Source: Spirosoma utsteinense
GTDB taxonomy: Bacteria > Bacteroidota > Bacteroidia > Cytophagales > Spirosomataceae
DNA: 64,000 bases
Reading direction: 5' to 3'
Assembly: GCF_014282275.1 (NCBI RefSeq)
Contig: NZ_VFIA01000025.1
Coordinates: 29,795 to 93,794 of the forward strand
This document shows positions 9,118 to 17,515 of this stretch, one piece after another. The notes below the pieces were generated by a model. It did no database searches. It saw nothing but the letters and a program-made list of their open reading frames with translations, and was not told the origin of the DNA. How positions within the stretch are numbered: position 1 is the first letter of the stretch; each line of letters begins with the position of its first letter. The position numbers and the translations under genes were made by a program.

Positions 9118-9137
9118 CCCACAACTAAAGTTGTGGG
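9118..9137. repeat. Perfect 20-bp palindrome upstream of rarA
   Basis: CCCACAAC and GTTGTGGG flank TAAA, forming a perfect stem (8 bp, 9-10 if the T and A close it). It ends 11 bp before the rarA ATG and lies 3' of the amidohydrolase stop. It has no T-run, so it is weak as a terminator. It could be a short dispersed palindrome or a translation-affecting hairpin. Confidence 0.6.
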
Positions 9138-9156
9138 CTGTTATACGTTTAACCGT

Positions 9157-10788
9157 TCAATAAACCCGATCACCACCGATCCAGGTTTGTTTGACCTTTG
9201 TTTGTCGTAGTTGCGGGTTTGGAACGGTCATAATGTCGCGGTCGAGTACGACAAAGTCCGCTTGTTTGCCCGCCGAAATACTGCCTCGTAATTTGTCTTC
9301 AAAGTTGGCGTAGGCAGCCCAGCGGGTCATAGCCAGCAACGCTGATTTCCGATCTACCGCATTTTCCATCTGGTAACCGCCAGCCGGGAAGTTCTTGGCG
9401 TCCTGACGGGCTACGGCCGAGTGAAAGCCGAAGAGTGGATTGGGGTGCTCGACGGGGAAGTCGCTGCCAAACGCAATCAGCTTGTTCTGCTTCAGTAAAT
9501 CGTTAAAGGCATAGGCTCCCTTCACCCGGACCGATCCCAGGCGTTCGGTGGCCCAGTACATATCCGAAGTGGCATGAGTGGGCTGTACCGACGGTATGAT
9601 CGAATACCGGTTGAACTTCCAGACATCGTCCGGAGACACTACCTGTGCATGTTCGATGCGCCAGCGCCGGTCATTCTTTCCTTTTAGCAATTTGCCGTAC
9701 AAGTCCAGCATCAAGTGATTGGCTGAGTCGCCGATACAGTGGGTATTGGCCTGGAAGTTAGAGGCATAAAGTAGTTTCGTGACACGTTCCAGTTCAGCAG
9801 GGCTAAGGAGCAGGAAACCGCCCGTGTCGGCCCGGTCTGAATACGGTTTGCGCAGGCAGGCACCCCGAGAGCCCAGGGCACCGTCGGCATAGAGTTTAAA
9901 GGCGCGAACGGTAAGCCGGTCGGTTTGGAAAGGTCCGCGTTTGAGAAAATAATTCAGGTTTGGTTCGCCCAGACTCACCATGGCGTAGTCGCGGATTTTT
10001 AACTGCCCCGCTTTTTGCAAACTGTCGATCAGGTTGATCTCGTCGGGGCTGATACCGGCGTCTGAAACGCTTGTCAGGCCGAGTGCCACGCAGGCTTTCT
10101 GGGCAGCCAGCAACATCTTGGTTTTGTCGGCGTTGTCGGGGCGGGGTAACACGCGCCGGATGAGCTGCATGGCATTGTCGACCAGCACACCGGTTGGTTG
10201 GGCGTTCGCCAGCATGACTTCACCCCCGGCTACTTTCGAAGTAGGTGTGACCTGCGCTAGCCGGAGTGCTTTGGAGTTGACCAGCAAAGCGTGGCCATCT
10301 ACCCGCGTCAGGGCAACGGGTACATTCGGAAAGGCAGCGTCCAGTTTTTCTTTGGTTGGAAATGCCTCACCGGGCCAGTCGTTCTGATCCCAGCCCCGGC
10401 CGGTAAGCCAGGTCACCTGCGGATTTTTCTGGTAGAAGGTTTTAAGCCGTTCGATGACTTCATCGTACGATTCGGCACCAACCAGATCTGCCTGACTCAA
10501 CACCTGGCCAAAGCCCAGAAAGTGGGCGTGGGGGTCGTATAAGCCTGGGTAAACCGGTTGACCGCCCAGGTCGGCGGTACTATCGGCATCATACAGCGCG
10601 GTAAGGCTGTCGGCTGATCCTACTGCCAGAAAAATACCGTCTTTTACAACGAAAGCACTGGCCGTGGAAAAGCTCGAATCGGCGGTGTAAACACGGGCAT
10701 TTTTGACAAGAAGGTCTGCTTTCTTTTTCGACGAACAGGCAGATAGCGCGACAAATAGGGTAGAAAAAAGGAGGAGACTATATTTCAT
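9157..10788 (-). CDS. Amidohydrolase family lipoprotein (YtcJ-like)
   Basis: The start is set at ATG 10788 because it opens a lipoprotein signal (MKYSLLLFSTLFVALSAC, lipobox LSAC with Cys18). The open frame runs further upstream to 10914 over the divergent TolC promoter, which is unlikely to be translated. The mature part, about 525 residues, has the YtcJ-type amidohydrolase layout: DLLVKNARVYTADSSFSTASAF, then metal ligands in YDPHAHFLGFG, LTGRGWDQNDWPG, the TNTHCIGDSA and RIEHAQVVSP histidines, and AFGSDFPVEHPNPL, closing with GKQADFVVLD. It should be a metal-dependent hydrolase at the outer or inner membrane; substrate unknown. It is transcribed toward rarA. Confidence 0.9.
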   Translation of the reverse strand: MKYSLLLFSTLFVALSACSSKKKADLLVKNARVYTADSSFSTASAFVVKDGIFLAVGSADSLTALYDADSTADLGGQPVYPGLYDPHAHFLGFGQVLSQADLVGAESYDEVIERLKTFYQKNPQVTWLTGRGWDQNDWPGEAFPTKEKLDAAFPNVPVALTRVDGHALLVNSKALRLAQVTPTSKVAGGEVMLANAQPTGVLVDNAMQLIRRVLPRPDNADKTKMLLAAQKACVALGLTSVSDAGISPDEINLIDSLQKAGQLKIRDYAMVSLGEPNLNYFLKRGPFQTDRLTVRAFKLYADGALGSRGACLRKPYSDRADTGGFLLLSPAELERVTKLLYASNFQANTHCIGDSANHLMLDLYGKLLKGKNDRRWRIEHAQVVSPDDVWKFNRYSIIPSVQPTHATSDMYWATERLGSVRVKGAYAFNDLLKQNKLIAFGSDFPVEHPNPLFGFHSAVARQDAKNFPAGGYQMENAVDRKSALLAMTRWAAYANFEDKLRGSISAGKQADFVVLDRDIMTVPNPQLRQTKVKQTWIGGDRVY

Positions 10789-10858
10789 GATTAATGGTTG
10801 GGAAAGCCCGCAAGTTAAGCTAAAGTTGACAAGCCTGCTGAACAACGGCATATTCTTG

Positions 10859-10866
10859 TAAATTTG
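10859..10866 (+). promoter_or_regulatory. Bacteroidota -7 element (TAAATTTG) for the TolC gene
   Basis: TAAATTTG fits TAnnTTTG and lies 28 bp upstream of the TolC-family ATG at 10895, in the divergent region with the amidohydrolase. No TTG at 19-21 bp spacing was seen. Confidence 0.45.
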
Positions 10867-10894
10867 ACCCAATAGTCGTGTTAACGTCATATCA

Positions 10895-12283
10895 ATGAAG
10901 CTCAATAGTTGCATTCTTTTTAGTTTGCTTACCCTTCCGGTCTTTGCTCAACAACCCCAAAATGCCATTCAGCGCGTTCAGCAACGAACATTTACTATTG
11001 CTACGCTTCCTCAGCCGGGGGAAGTCTTGACGTTGCAGCAGGCTATTGCCCAGTCGACCGAAAAAAATTATCAGGTGCAGATAAACCGGTCGCAGGAGGA
11101 GATATCCCGAAATAATTACACCAAAGGAAATGCTGGTTATTTACCTGTGGTAAGCGGCAACGTTACGTCGAATGGTGGTTTGCAAAACCTTGATCAAACG
11201 TTTCTGGACGGCCTGCGTCCCCGTCAGATCATCAATGGTATTTTCAACCGGACAACGAACCTGGGCCTGAATGTGAACTACACCATTTTCAATGGGTATG
11301 GCCGGTCGGCTACTTATAATCAACTGCGCCAGTTGGTACAGATCAGCACGGTTACGACCCGTGCTAACGTTGAAGCAACCGTAGCGAGTGTGGCTACTGG
11401 CTATTTCGACGTTGTGCGGCAGTTGCAACGGCTGATTGCCTTTACGCAGGCGCTCGACATTTCGCGCGAACGGCTCGAACTGGCTCGCGCTACCTACGAC
11501 GTCGGCACCCGCTCGAAAGTCGATTTTCTGAGTGCACAAGTCGATTACAACACAGACAGCGCTGCCTTGTTGTCGCAGGAGCAGCAACTCCGCAACGCCA
11601 AAGTACTCCTCAACACCCTGCTGGTGCGGGACGTGCAAACTGAATTCGCAGTGCGGGATACTATTCAGGTACGTCCTGATCTACAGCTTCCACCGTTGCA
11701 GGAATCGTTGGCTACGAACAACCCACAGTTAGTGGCGGCTGTCCTGAACCGGACGTTGGCTGACGTGAGCATAAGGCTGGCCAATGCGCAACAGTTGCCG
11801 ATAGTAACGGCTCAGGCAGGTTACAACTATCAATTCATCAATAACCAGGGTGGTTTTGGTGTTCGAAACGCGCGCAACAATGGGTTGACTTATGTGTTTC
11901 AGGCTACAATCCCCATTTTTAACGGCTACAACCTGAAACGGCAGATTCAGAATGCCCGCGTTGGTACCTTGATCGCCCAGAATCAGGAGAACGATCAGCG
12001 GCTCCAGCTTCAGTCAGCGCTGGTTCAAACGTATCAGGCGTATCAAAACAGCCTGGCTTTGCTCAATCTGGAAGTTCAGAATAACAAGCTGGCCAATCAG
12101 AACGTAGACATTGCTTACGATCGGTATCGCATTGGTAATTCGACGTTTGTTGAATTTCGTGATGTGCAGCGCAATGCGATCGACGCCCAGATTCGCCTGA
12201 TCGAAGCGGAATACAACGCTAAAGCGGCAGAAATTGAATTGCTTCGTCTGAGCAGCACCATCACGCAGGAGTTGGTGCAGTAA
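10895..12283 (+). CDS. TolC family outer membrane efflux protein
   Basis: The 462-residue protein starts with a signal peptide (MKLNSCILFSLLTLPVFAQQ). It has the two-repeat helical pattern of outer membrane factors. VLTLQQAIAQSTEKNYQVQ and NNPQLVAAVLNRTLADVSIRLANAQQLPIVTAQAGYNY mark the two repeats, each followed by long coiled-coil helices. The second repeat ends with NLEVQNNKLANQNVDIAYDRYRIGNSTFVEFRDVQRNAIDAQIRLIEAEYNAKAAEIELLRL. It would form a trimeric outer membrane and periplasmic channel for efflux or type I secretion. No adaptor protein or RND or ABC pump lies beside it, so its inner-membrane partner is encoded elsewhere. Confidence 0.9.
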   Translation: MKLNSCILFSLLTLPVFAQQPQNAIQRVQQRTFTIATLPQPGEVLTLQQAIAQSTEKNYQVQINRSQEEISRNNYTKGNAGYLPVVSGNVTSNGGLQNLDQTFLDGLRPRQIINGIFNRTTNLGLNVNYTIFNGYGRSATYNQLRQLVQISTVTTRANVEATVASVATGYFDVVRQLQRLIAFTQALDISRERLELARATYDVGTRSKVDFLSAQVDYNTDSAALLSQEQQLRNAKVLLNTLLVRDVQTEFAVRDTIQVRPDLQLPPLQESLATNNPQLVAAVLNRTLADVSIRLANAQQLPIVTAQAGYNYQFINNQGGFGVRNARNNGLTYVFQATIPIFNGYNLKRQIQNARVGTLIAQNQENDQRLQLQSALVQTYQAYQNSLALLNLEVQNNKLANQNVDIAYDRYRIGNSTFVEFRDVQRNAIDAQIRLIEAEYNAKAAEIELLRLSSTITQELVQ

Positions 12284-12367
12284 GTTACTTGAACAGTTAT
12301 CTGATTAGCCAGTTGGTCAGTTATAGTACTGAATCAATGCTTAGCCAATCAATAACAGATCACTGCT

Positions 12368-12577
12368 ATGCCCTGGACAACAAAAGACTATCCTGACTCC
12401 CTGAAGAATTTTATGGCCCCGGTTCGCAATAAGGCTATCGAAATAGCCAATGCTTTACTGGCCGACGGGAGCGACGAGAAAAAAGCCATCGCTATTGCCA
12501 CCGCGCAGGCCGAAACGTGGGCGCTTAAGCGCAGTATCAAAGTCCGCAAGGACAACGCGCCGGAGAATAAAAAGTAA
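12368..12577 (+). CDS. Small conserved protein with an AIAIATAQAETWA motif
   Basis: A 69-residue frame from ATG 12368. The first part (MPWTTKDYPDSLKNFMAPVRNKAIEIANALL) predicts an amphipathic helix, and GSDEKKAIAIATAQAETWALKRS a second one. The tail is basic (KVRKDNAPENKK). From memory, this pattern resembles small YdaT/DUF2188-associated or ChaB-like bacterial proteins, often linked to stress response, but I cannot confirm that without a search. No signal peptide; likely cytosolic. It stands alone between TolC and a DUF421 gene. Confidence 0.7.
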   Translation: MPWTTKDYPDSLKNFMAPVRNKAIEIANALLADGSDEKKAIAIATAQAETWALKRSIKVRKDNAPENKK

Positions 12578-12664
12578 GTGGCGCAGAGCGGGCTACTATA
12601 GTCTGCCCTGTCTCCTCTATTGCTTTACCCTTTGTACTACCTCACTCACTCTGCTTCCTTACGT

Positions 12665-13369
12665 ATGCCCGATCCCGTTCAGCCCTTTGATTGGGAACGA
12701 ATGATTATTGACCAGTTTCCCTGGTCGTATTTAGGGGAAGTAGCTTTTCGGACGGTGTTTATGTTTGCGGTTGTACTGACGGCGCTGACCATATCGGGCA
12801 AGCGTGAAGTACGGCAACTGTCGATCTATGAGCTAGTGTTGCTGATCGGTCTGGGCTCGGCCGCTGGCGACCCCATGTTTTACCACGATGTACCGTTAAG
12901 TTCGGCGGTGGTAGTGTTTGTGGTAATGATGAGTTGTTATAAGCTCATAACCTACATCAGTGATCACAACAAAGGGGTAAGCGAGGTCATCGAAGGAAAG
13001 CCCGTGTACGTCATTGAGAACGGCTGTATCCTGATCGAAAATTTTGGCCGCGAAGATCTCACAATTGCAGAACTGTTCTCCGATATGAGGGCGGCTGGTG
13101 TGGAGCATCTGGGCCAGATTCGTGTGGCTATCCTGGAGCCGAACGGGCAACTTAGCCTCTTCAGGTTCGAGCCTGAGGGCGTAAAGGCCGGGTTACCTAT
13201 TTTGCCCAAAGAGTTTGACCGGAAAATAGAAAATATCGCCGAATCCGGACGCTATGCCTGCTGTAACTGCGGCAATGTACACACCTTCGAAGCCCCCGTC
13301 AATCGGCCATTCTGCTCCCGGTGCAGTCAGTCGAGTTGGGTGAAGGCTATTCGCACGAAGCCGCAATGA
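12665..13369 (+). CDS. DUF421 (YetF-like) membrane protein with C-terminal zinc ribbon
   Basis: The start is placed at ATG 12665 (MPDPVQPFDWERM), giving 234 residues. A TTG at 12620 would add 15 residues. Two or three membrane helices are present (GEVAFRTVFMFAVVLTALTIS and SSAVVVFVVMMSCYKLITYI) with the DUF421 motifs GKREVRQLSIYELVLLIGLGSAAGDPM and GKPVYVIENGCILIENFGREDLTIAELFSDMRAAGVEHLGQIRVAILEPNGQLS. The C-terminal tail carries CCNCG and FCSRCS, two CxxC knuckles about 17 residues apart, a likely zinc ribbon. DUF421 proteins are inner membrane proteins of unclear function. Confidence 0.85.
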   Translation: MPDPVQPFDWERMIIDQFPWSYLGEVAFRTVFMFAVVLTALTISGKREVRQLSIYELVLLIGLGSAAGDPMFYHDVPLSSAVVVFVVMMSCYKLITYISDHNKGVSEVIEGKPVYVIENGCILIENFGREDLTIAELFSDMRAAGVEHLGQIRVAILEPNGQLSLFRFEPEGVKAGLPILPKEFDRKIENIAESGRYACCNCGNVHTFEAPVNRPFCSRCSQSSWVKAIRTKPQ

Positions 13370-13373
13370 AAAT

Positions 13374-13403
13374 CTCACTGGCCAATTACTATCAGCCAGT
13401 GAG
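13374..13403. terminator. Inverted repeat between convergent genes, possible bidirectional terminator
   Basis: CTCACTGGC and GCCAGTGAG are perfect 9-bp arms around a 12-bp loop, between the DUF421 stop and the topoisomerase IB stop. A strong stem in this place suggests a two-way terminator, but there is no long T-run on either side. Confidence 0.45.
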
Positions 13404-13413
13404 TTCGATCAGA

Positions 13414-14511
13414 TCAAGCCAGCTCTTTCTTAGCCACCGGATTTTTCACGACCTTTTTGACTTGATCGCTCAGGAACTTCAACAGCAACTTTTCTACACC
13501 GTCCAGGCCGTGTGGACTGCTGCGCCGAAACCGCGCTTTCTGTTTGATGTAGGGGTTCAGATCCTGACATTCGTAAGCCTCCAGAATTTGCGGGTGCACG
13601 TAATGTTTTCGGCAAACTGTTCGGGTATTTCCCAGGGTATGTGATACCTCGTCCAGGACCGTGTTCACATTTTTCTTCAGTTCTTTTTCTGCGTCGCAGG
13701 GTTCCAGTTCGACCAGTAAACGCAGTGCATTGACCGTGCCAGCCCAGGTTCGGAAATCCTTGGCCGAGAAATCATCGCCCATCGTTTCTTTCAGGTAGTC
13801 GTTGACCATCCCTGAGTCAATGGAACACCGGCTACCGTCTTTATCGAAGTATTGAAATAGTTCTTTACCGGGGATGTCACGGCAGGCCTTCACCAGTTTG
13901 GTCAGGCGCTTATCGTGGAGTGTTATGTCATGATAAATGCCTTTTTTGCCTTTGAAGCTGAATCGGAGTTCAGCGCCTTCTGCTTTTACGTGTCGGTCTT
14001 TCAGGGTGGTGAGCCCATAGGAGCCGTACTCTTTCTCATAAGCTGCGTTACCTATCCGGATAAGTGTCTGCTCCATAACGCTCAGCGCAATGGCAATCAC
14101 TTTTTCTCGTGTCAGCTCCCGATTTTTAAGATCCTTATCCAGCCGAGCCCTCAGCAAGGGTAACGACTCGCCGAAAGCCACCATACGAAAAAATTTCGTT
14201 TCACTCCGGATGGCGTTCCAGTTGGCGTGGTAGCGGTATTGTTTACGGTTTCTGGTATCAATACCAGTGGCCTGTAAATGACCGTTCGGTTTGGGATTGA
14301 TCCAGACGCGTTCCCAGGCCGGAGGCAAAGCCATACTGCGGATGCGGGCCAGTGTTGCTTCATCATCGACTGGATCTCCATGCGCATCGATGTATTGAAA
14401 CTGATCGCCAGTGAGTTGACGACTGATTCCGGGCATGCTGTCGGTCATGTAGCGCAATCGGGCTGCTTTGGCCGTTTGCACCGGGTCATGGGCTAATTCT
14501 AATAAATTCAC
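13414..14511 (-). CDS. DNA topoisomerase IB (poxvirus-like)
   Basis: There is no ATG near the N-terminus. GTG at 14511 is chosen, giving 365 residues; TTG at 14529 is the alternative. The N-terminal domain carries LRYMTDSMPGISRQ, LPPAWERVWINP and HLQATGIDTRNRKQYRYH, all typical of bacterial type IB enzymes. The catalytic domain has RIGNAAYEKEYGSYGLTTLKDRHV (an active-site Arg and Lys), KDFRTWAGTVNAL, and the nucleophile in CRKHYVHPQIL. The enzyme relaxes supercoils by transient attachment to the 3' phosphate via that tyrosine. The C-terminal tail is lysine-rich (DQVKKVVKNPVAKKELA). Confidence 0.92.
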   Translation of the reverse strand: MNLLELAHDPVQTAKAARLRYMTDSMPGISRQLTGDQFQYIDAHGDPVDDEATLARIRSMALPPAWERVWINPKPNGHLQATGIDTRNRKQYRYHANWNAIRSETKFFRMVAFGESLPLLRARLDKDLKNRELTREKVIAIALSVMEQTLIRIGNAAYEKEYGSYGLTTLKDRHVKAEGAELRFSFKGKKGIYHDITLHDKRLTKLVKACRDIPGKELFQYFDKDGSRCSIDSGMVNDYLKETMGDDFSAKDFRTWAGTVNALRLLVELEPCDAEKELKKNVNTVLDEVSHTLGNTRTVCRKHYVHPQILEAYECQDLNPYIKQKARFRRSSPHGLDGVEKLLLKFLSDQVKKVVKNPVAKKELA

Positions 14512-14609
14512 GATCGTTGAGTTTAGCAAAAAGCGGTGCCACCTATGTCAGGATACGCCGGCCGGTTACTGAATTACCGACCGCCGGGCACTACTGTTCG
14601 CTAGCAAAC

Positions 14610-15206
14610 TCAACGTACAGGCAGTTGGTTATCGCGATGGGCTGCTTTTCCGAAAAACCACAAAGCCAGGGCGCTCGCGTAGTGGTAAAAATCCGTTGGA
14701 TGAATAAATCCGTCGAAGGCATCGGCTTTGGTGGCCAGCCCCATCATCATTGCCGCCAGCACTACCCACAAACCCCGTTTGTTGCGTTGTAGCAGCGAAA
14801 ACACGGCAAGCAACATCAGCACCAGAATGCCCAGAGAAGGCACAATAGGCGTAAAGACACGGATATCGGGGAGTAGTAGACTAATAAACAGAAACAACCC
14901 GAAAATAACCGTTGACAGGAAGGTAAGCAGCGAGAGTGTGCGTTGGTTGAGCAGCGCATAAACCGCCGTCACGACACATACGACCCCCAGGCTATCGGAC
15001 AAAATAATCATCGACCGGTGTAGTGGCTCAAGCAAATCATTCCCTGCATACTGGAACACGCCAATCAGCGCAGCCAGCGACGTCGTCAGCAGAAAGAACC
15101 CCCATAGCAGCCGGTTAAACAGAGAAATACGACCGAAATAATGCCAGAATACGCCTATGCCCGCCCCGACCAGAATGGAACCGGATAGAATGTGCGAAAA
15201 AATCAT
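14610..15206 (-). CDS. Polytopic membrane protein (DUF6962-like)
   Basis: The start is set at ATG 15206 (MIFSHILSGSILVGAGIGVFW), giving 198 residues; a longer frame reaches 15284 but lies over the intergenic region. Seven hydrophobic segments follow in close succession and little is soluble. Charged or polar residues near the membrane include SDSLG in segment 3 and HPTDFYHY before segment 7. The layout resembles the DUF6962 family, which I recall only loosely, and the H-x5-H pattern is slightly reminiscent of ceramidase-type seven-helix proteins. Function unknown. It is divergent from sucD. Confidence 0.7.
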   Translation of the reverse strand: MIFSHILSGSILVGAGIGVFWHYFGRISLFNRLLWGFFLLTTSLAALIGVFQYAGNDLLEPLHRSMIILSDSLGVVCVVTAVYALLNQRTLSLLTFLSTVIFGLFLFISLLLPDIRVFTPIVPSLGILVLMLLAVFSLLQRNKRGLWVVLAAMMMGLATKADAFDGFIHPTDFYHYASALALWFFGKAAHRDNQLPVR

Positions 15207-15381
15207 CACGTAATTTACGAAGATTCGGCTACTTTTGCCACCCAAAGCCGTTGGATGTTCGAGAAAAGCCGTTCGATCGCGCAACTACATCGCCTGTTGT
15301 TTTTGCTGATCTTTTGTACCTGTTATCGATCATCCATCGTTCCCGGAAACTAACTGCATTGCCAACGATTTACAAACCGTC

Positions 15382-16257
15382 ATGTCTGTTCTAGTAAATA
15401 AAGACTCCAAAGTTATCGTCCAGGGCTTTACCGGCTCGGAGGGCAGTTTTCACGCCCAGCAGATGATCGAATACGGCACCAGCGTTGTTGGGGGCGTAAC
15501 ACCCGGCAAAGGGGGGCAAACGCACCTCGATCGGCCTGTTTTCAACACCGTTCAGGAAGCAGTCGATCAGGCTGGCGCCAACGTATCGATTATTTTCGTG
15601 CCACCTGCGTTCGCTGCCGACGCCATCATGGAAGCGGCTGAGGCTGGTATTGCGGTCATCATCTGCATTACAGAAGGTATTCCTACCAGCGACATGATTG
15701 CTGTCAAGCACTACCTGAGTGATAAAGAGGTCCGGCTGATTGGGCCTAACTGCCCTGGCGTTATGACGGCTGAAGAATGTAAAGTCGGGATCATGCCGGG
15801 CTTTATCTTCAAAAAAGGCACTATTGGTATTGTGTCAAAATCAGGTACCCTGACCTACGAAGCGGTCGATCAACTGACGAAAGCCGGGCTGGGTCAGAGT
15901 ACGGCCATTGGTATTGGGGGCGACCCGATCATTGGTACGACCACCAAAGAAGCTGTTGAATTACTGATGAATGACCCCGATACGGAGGCCATCGTGATGA
16001 TTGGTGAGATTGGTGGCGGTATGGAAGCCGAGGCTGCTAACTGGATCAAAGCAGACGGTAACCGTAAGCCGGTTGTTGGCTTTATTGCTGGTCAGACCGC
16101 GCCAAAAGGTCGCCGGATGGGTCATGCCGGTGCCATCGTTGGTGGTGCCGACGATACCGCTGCTGCCAAAATGGCGATTATGCGGGAGTGTGGTATCCAC
16201 GTAGTTGAATCGCCGGCGCTTATCGGTGATACGATGCTTAAAGCACTTGGCAAATAA
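15382..16257 (+). CDS. sucD: Succinate-CoA ligase (ADP-forming) subunit alpha
   Basis: The 291-residue protein matches SucD along its length. It starts [28 protein letters not shown] with the CoA-binding Rossmann domain. Further motifs are [42 protein letters not shown] and [10 protein letters not shown]. The phosphohistidine loop is [13 protein letters not shown], with the active His. The enzyme converts succinyl-CoA to succinate with formation of ATP or GTP in the TCA cycle. The partner sucC is not next to it, so the subunits are encoded at separate loci here. Confidence 0.97.
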   Translation: MSVLVNKDSKVIVQGFTGSEGSFHAQQMIEYGTSVVGGVTPGKGGQTHLDRPVFNTVQEAVDQAGANVSIIFVPPAFAADAIMEAAEAGIAVIICITEGIPTSDMIAVKHYLSDKEVRLIGPNCPGVMTAEECKVGIMPGFIFKKGTIGIVSKSGTLTYEAVDQLTKAGLGQSTAIGIGGDPIIGTTTKEAVELLMNDPDTEAIVMIGEIGGGMEAEAANWIKADGNRKPVVGFIAGQTAPKGRRMGHAGAIVGGADDTAAAKMAIMRECGIHVVESPALIGDTMLKALGK

Positions 16258-16289
16258 AAGGCCATTATCGAAAGAGCAACGAAAAGAAC

Positions 16290-16297
16290 TACCTTTG
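16290..16297 (+). promoter_or_regulatory. Bacteroidota -7 element (TACCTTTG) before the DUF4271 gene
   Basis: TACCTTTG fits TAnnTTTG and lies 33 bp before the ATG at 16331. It sits upstream of a stem-loop at 16302-16323, so transcripts from it would start at or close to the hairpin. No spaced TTG was found. Confidence 0.45.
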
Positions 16298-16301
16298 TAA
16301 G

Positions 16302-16330
16302 GCCGAAATGGTAACGTTTCGGCTTTATTT
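16302..16330 (+). terminator. Stem-loop with partial T-run, sucD terminator or leader hairpin
   Basis: GCCGAAA (16302-16308) pairs with TTTCGGC (16317-16323) around an 8-bp loop, followed by TTTATTT and the ATG of the DUF4271 gene. It looks like a short intrinsic terminator for sucD, but it also lies within the 5' leader of the next gene. Confidence 0.5.
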
Positions 16331-17515
16331 ATGCCTACCATTTGGATACGTTGCTGGTTGCCAGGGCTTCTTTGTTTACTATTGAGCTGGTCTGCGAATG
16401 CGCAGAGTAGCGGCAAGAATGTAGGTATAGGTCCGGAAAATCGGTATTATCCGGTCCAGAATTTTCGGGATGATTTTCAGGTGTATGATGATGCTGTAAA
16501 GGCCTACGTACCTTACATCGTTGAGCAGCATGCCGATAAAACGGCGTTAAGTGCCTATATCGACCTGGAAAGCAATCGTCATTACGTACTGCTTATTTCG
16601 ACCCAGCAGGATGGCTATCTGTTCATCAATGCTGCCCTGAAGCGTAAACTATGGGCGGGCACCTGGCAGGTGTTGAGTATCGACAGCTTATACCGCGTTT
16701 ACCGGCAGCCCGAACTATTTCTTACCCTTTATGGTGCGCCGGGCCTTGGCGACCGTCAGCTATTTATTGGATATCCCAAGTCGGCAACGCAGAAAACGGT
16801 TGTACTGCGCGACGATAATCTGAGTTTGCGTCCCCGCGAGTTTTCGGACTATGATAGCTTTCTGAGCGTTGGGTTACTGTTCCTGCTAGCCACACACGCT
16901 TTTTTATTCAGCCTCTACCACCGGGCCTTTTTGCGCTTTTACAGCCTGCGCGATTTGCTGTCGCTCCGTGCTCAGGAAGAGTCTTTTCTAATTAATCGAC
17001 CGCTTAGCAGTACGAACATACTTTTTACGATCAACCTGAGTTTCGTACTGGCTTACCTGATTCTATTTGTACAAAGCCGTAATATAGACGTGTTTGCTTC
17101 GCGGGCGCTGCTCCTGGGAGGGCATAGGTTTGTTGCGCTGACCGGTGAGTTTTTTCTGTTGAGTGCCGTGGCGTTTCTATTTTTGATGGGCAAGTATGTA
17201 CTGCTGGAAGTGCTTGGCGGACTTTATAAACTACAGGGTATTATCAACGTCCATTTTTTCAAGATACTACAGTCATCACTGCTTTTTTTTACGGGTATGA
17301 CCCTGTTGCTGGCTATTGTTGCCTTCAATGGGCCGACGCTGACCTGGTCTCAGAATAGCCTGCTCATACCCCTGATCATATTTTACACGGCCCGTCTGGC
17401 TCTGCTCTATTTGGCTATTCGGAGTATGGAGCCTATCAAGAATCTTTATTTATTTTCGTACCTTTGTATCGTTGAATTGATTCCACTTATCATTGGATTG
17501 CGTTTTGCACTTTGA
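16331..17515 (+). CDS. DUF4271 domain-containing membrane protein
   Basis: The 394-residue protein begins with a signal-like helix (MPTIWIRCWLPGLLCLLLSWSANAQ). About 150 mostly soluble residues follow, then seven hydrophobic segments with the DUF4271 pattern (VGLLFLLATHAFLFSLYHRAFLRFYSLRDLLSLRAQEES, then INLSFVLAYLILFVQ and LGGLYKLQGIINVHFFKILQSSLLFF). The function is unknown; the family is largely Bacteroidota. Its stop overlaps the first possible start of the hemD gene (TGATG), so the two are translationally coupled or at least co-transcribed. The T9SS operon follows after hemD. Confidence 0.85.
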   Translation: MPTIWIRCWLPGLLCLLLSWSANAQSSGKNVGIGPENRYYPVQNFRDDFQVYDDAVKAYVPYIVEQHADKTALSAYIDLESNRHYVLLISTQQDGYLFINAALKRKLWAGTWQVLSIDSLYRVYRQPELFLTLYGAPGLGDRQLFIGYPKSATQKTVVLRDDNLSLRPREFSDYDSFLSVGLLFLLATHAFLFSLYHRAFLRFYSLRDLLSLRAQEESFLINRPLSSTNILFTINLSFVLAYLILFVQSRNIDVFASRALLLGGHRFVALTGEFFLLSAVAFLFLMGKYVLLEVLGGLYKLQGIINVHFFKILQSSLLFFTGMTLLLAIVAFNGPTLTWSQNSLLIPLIIFYTARLALLYLAIRSMEPIKNLYLFSYLCIVELIPLIIGLRFAL

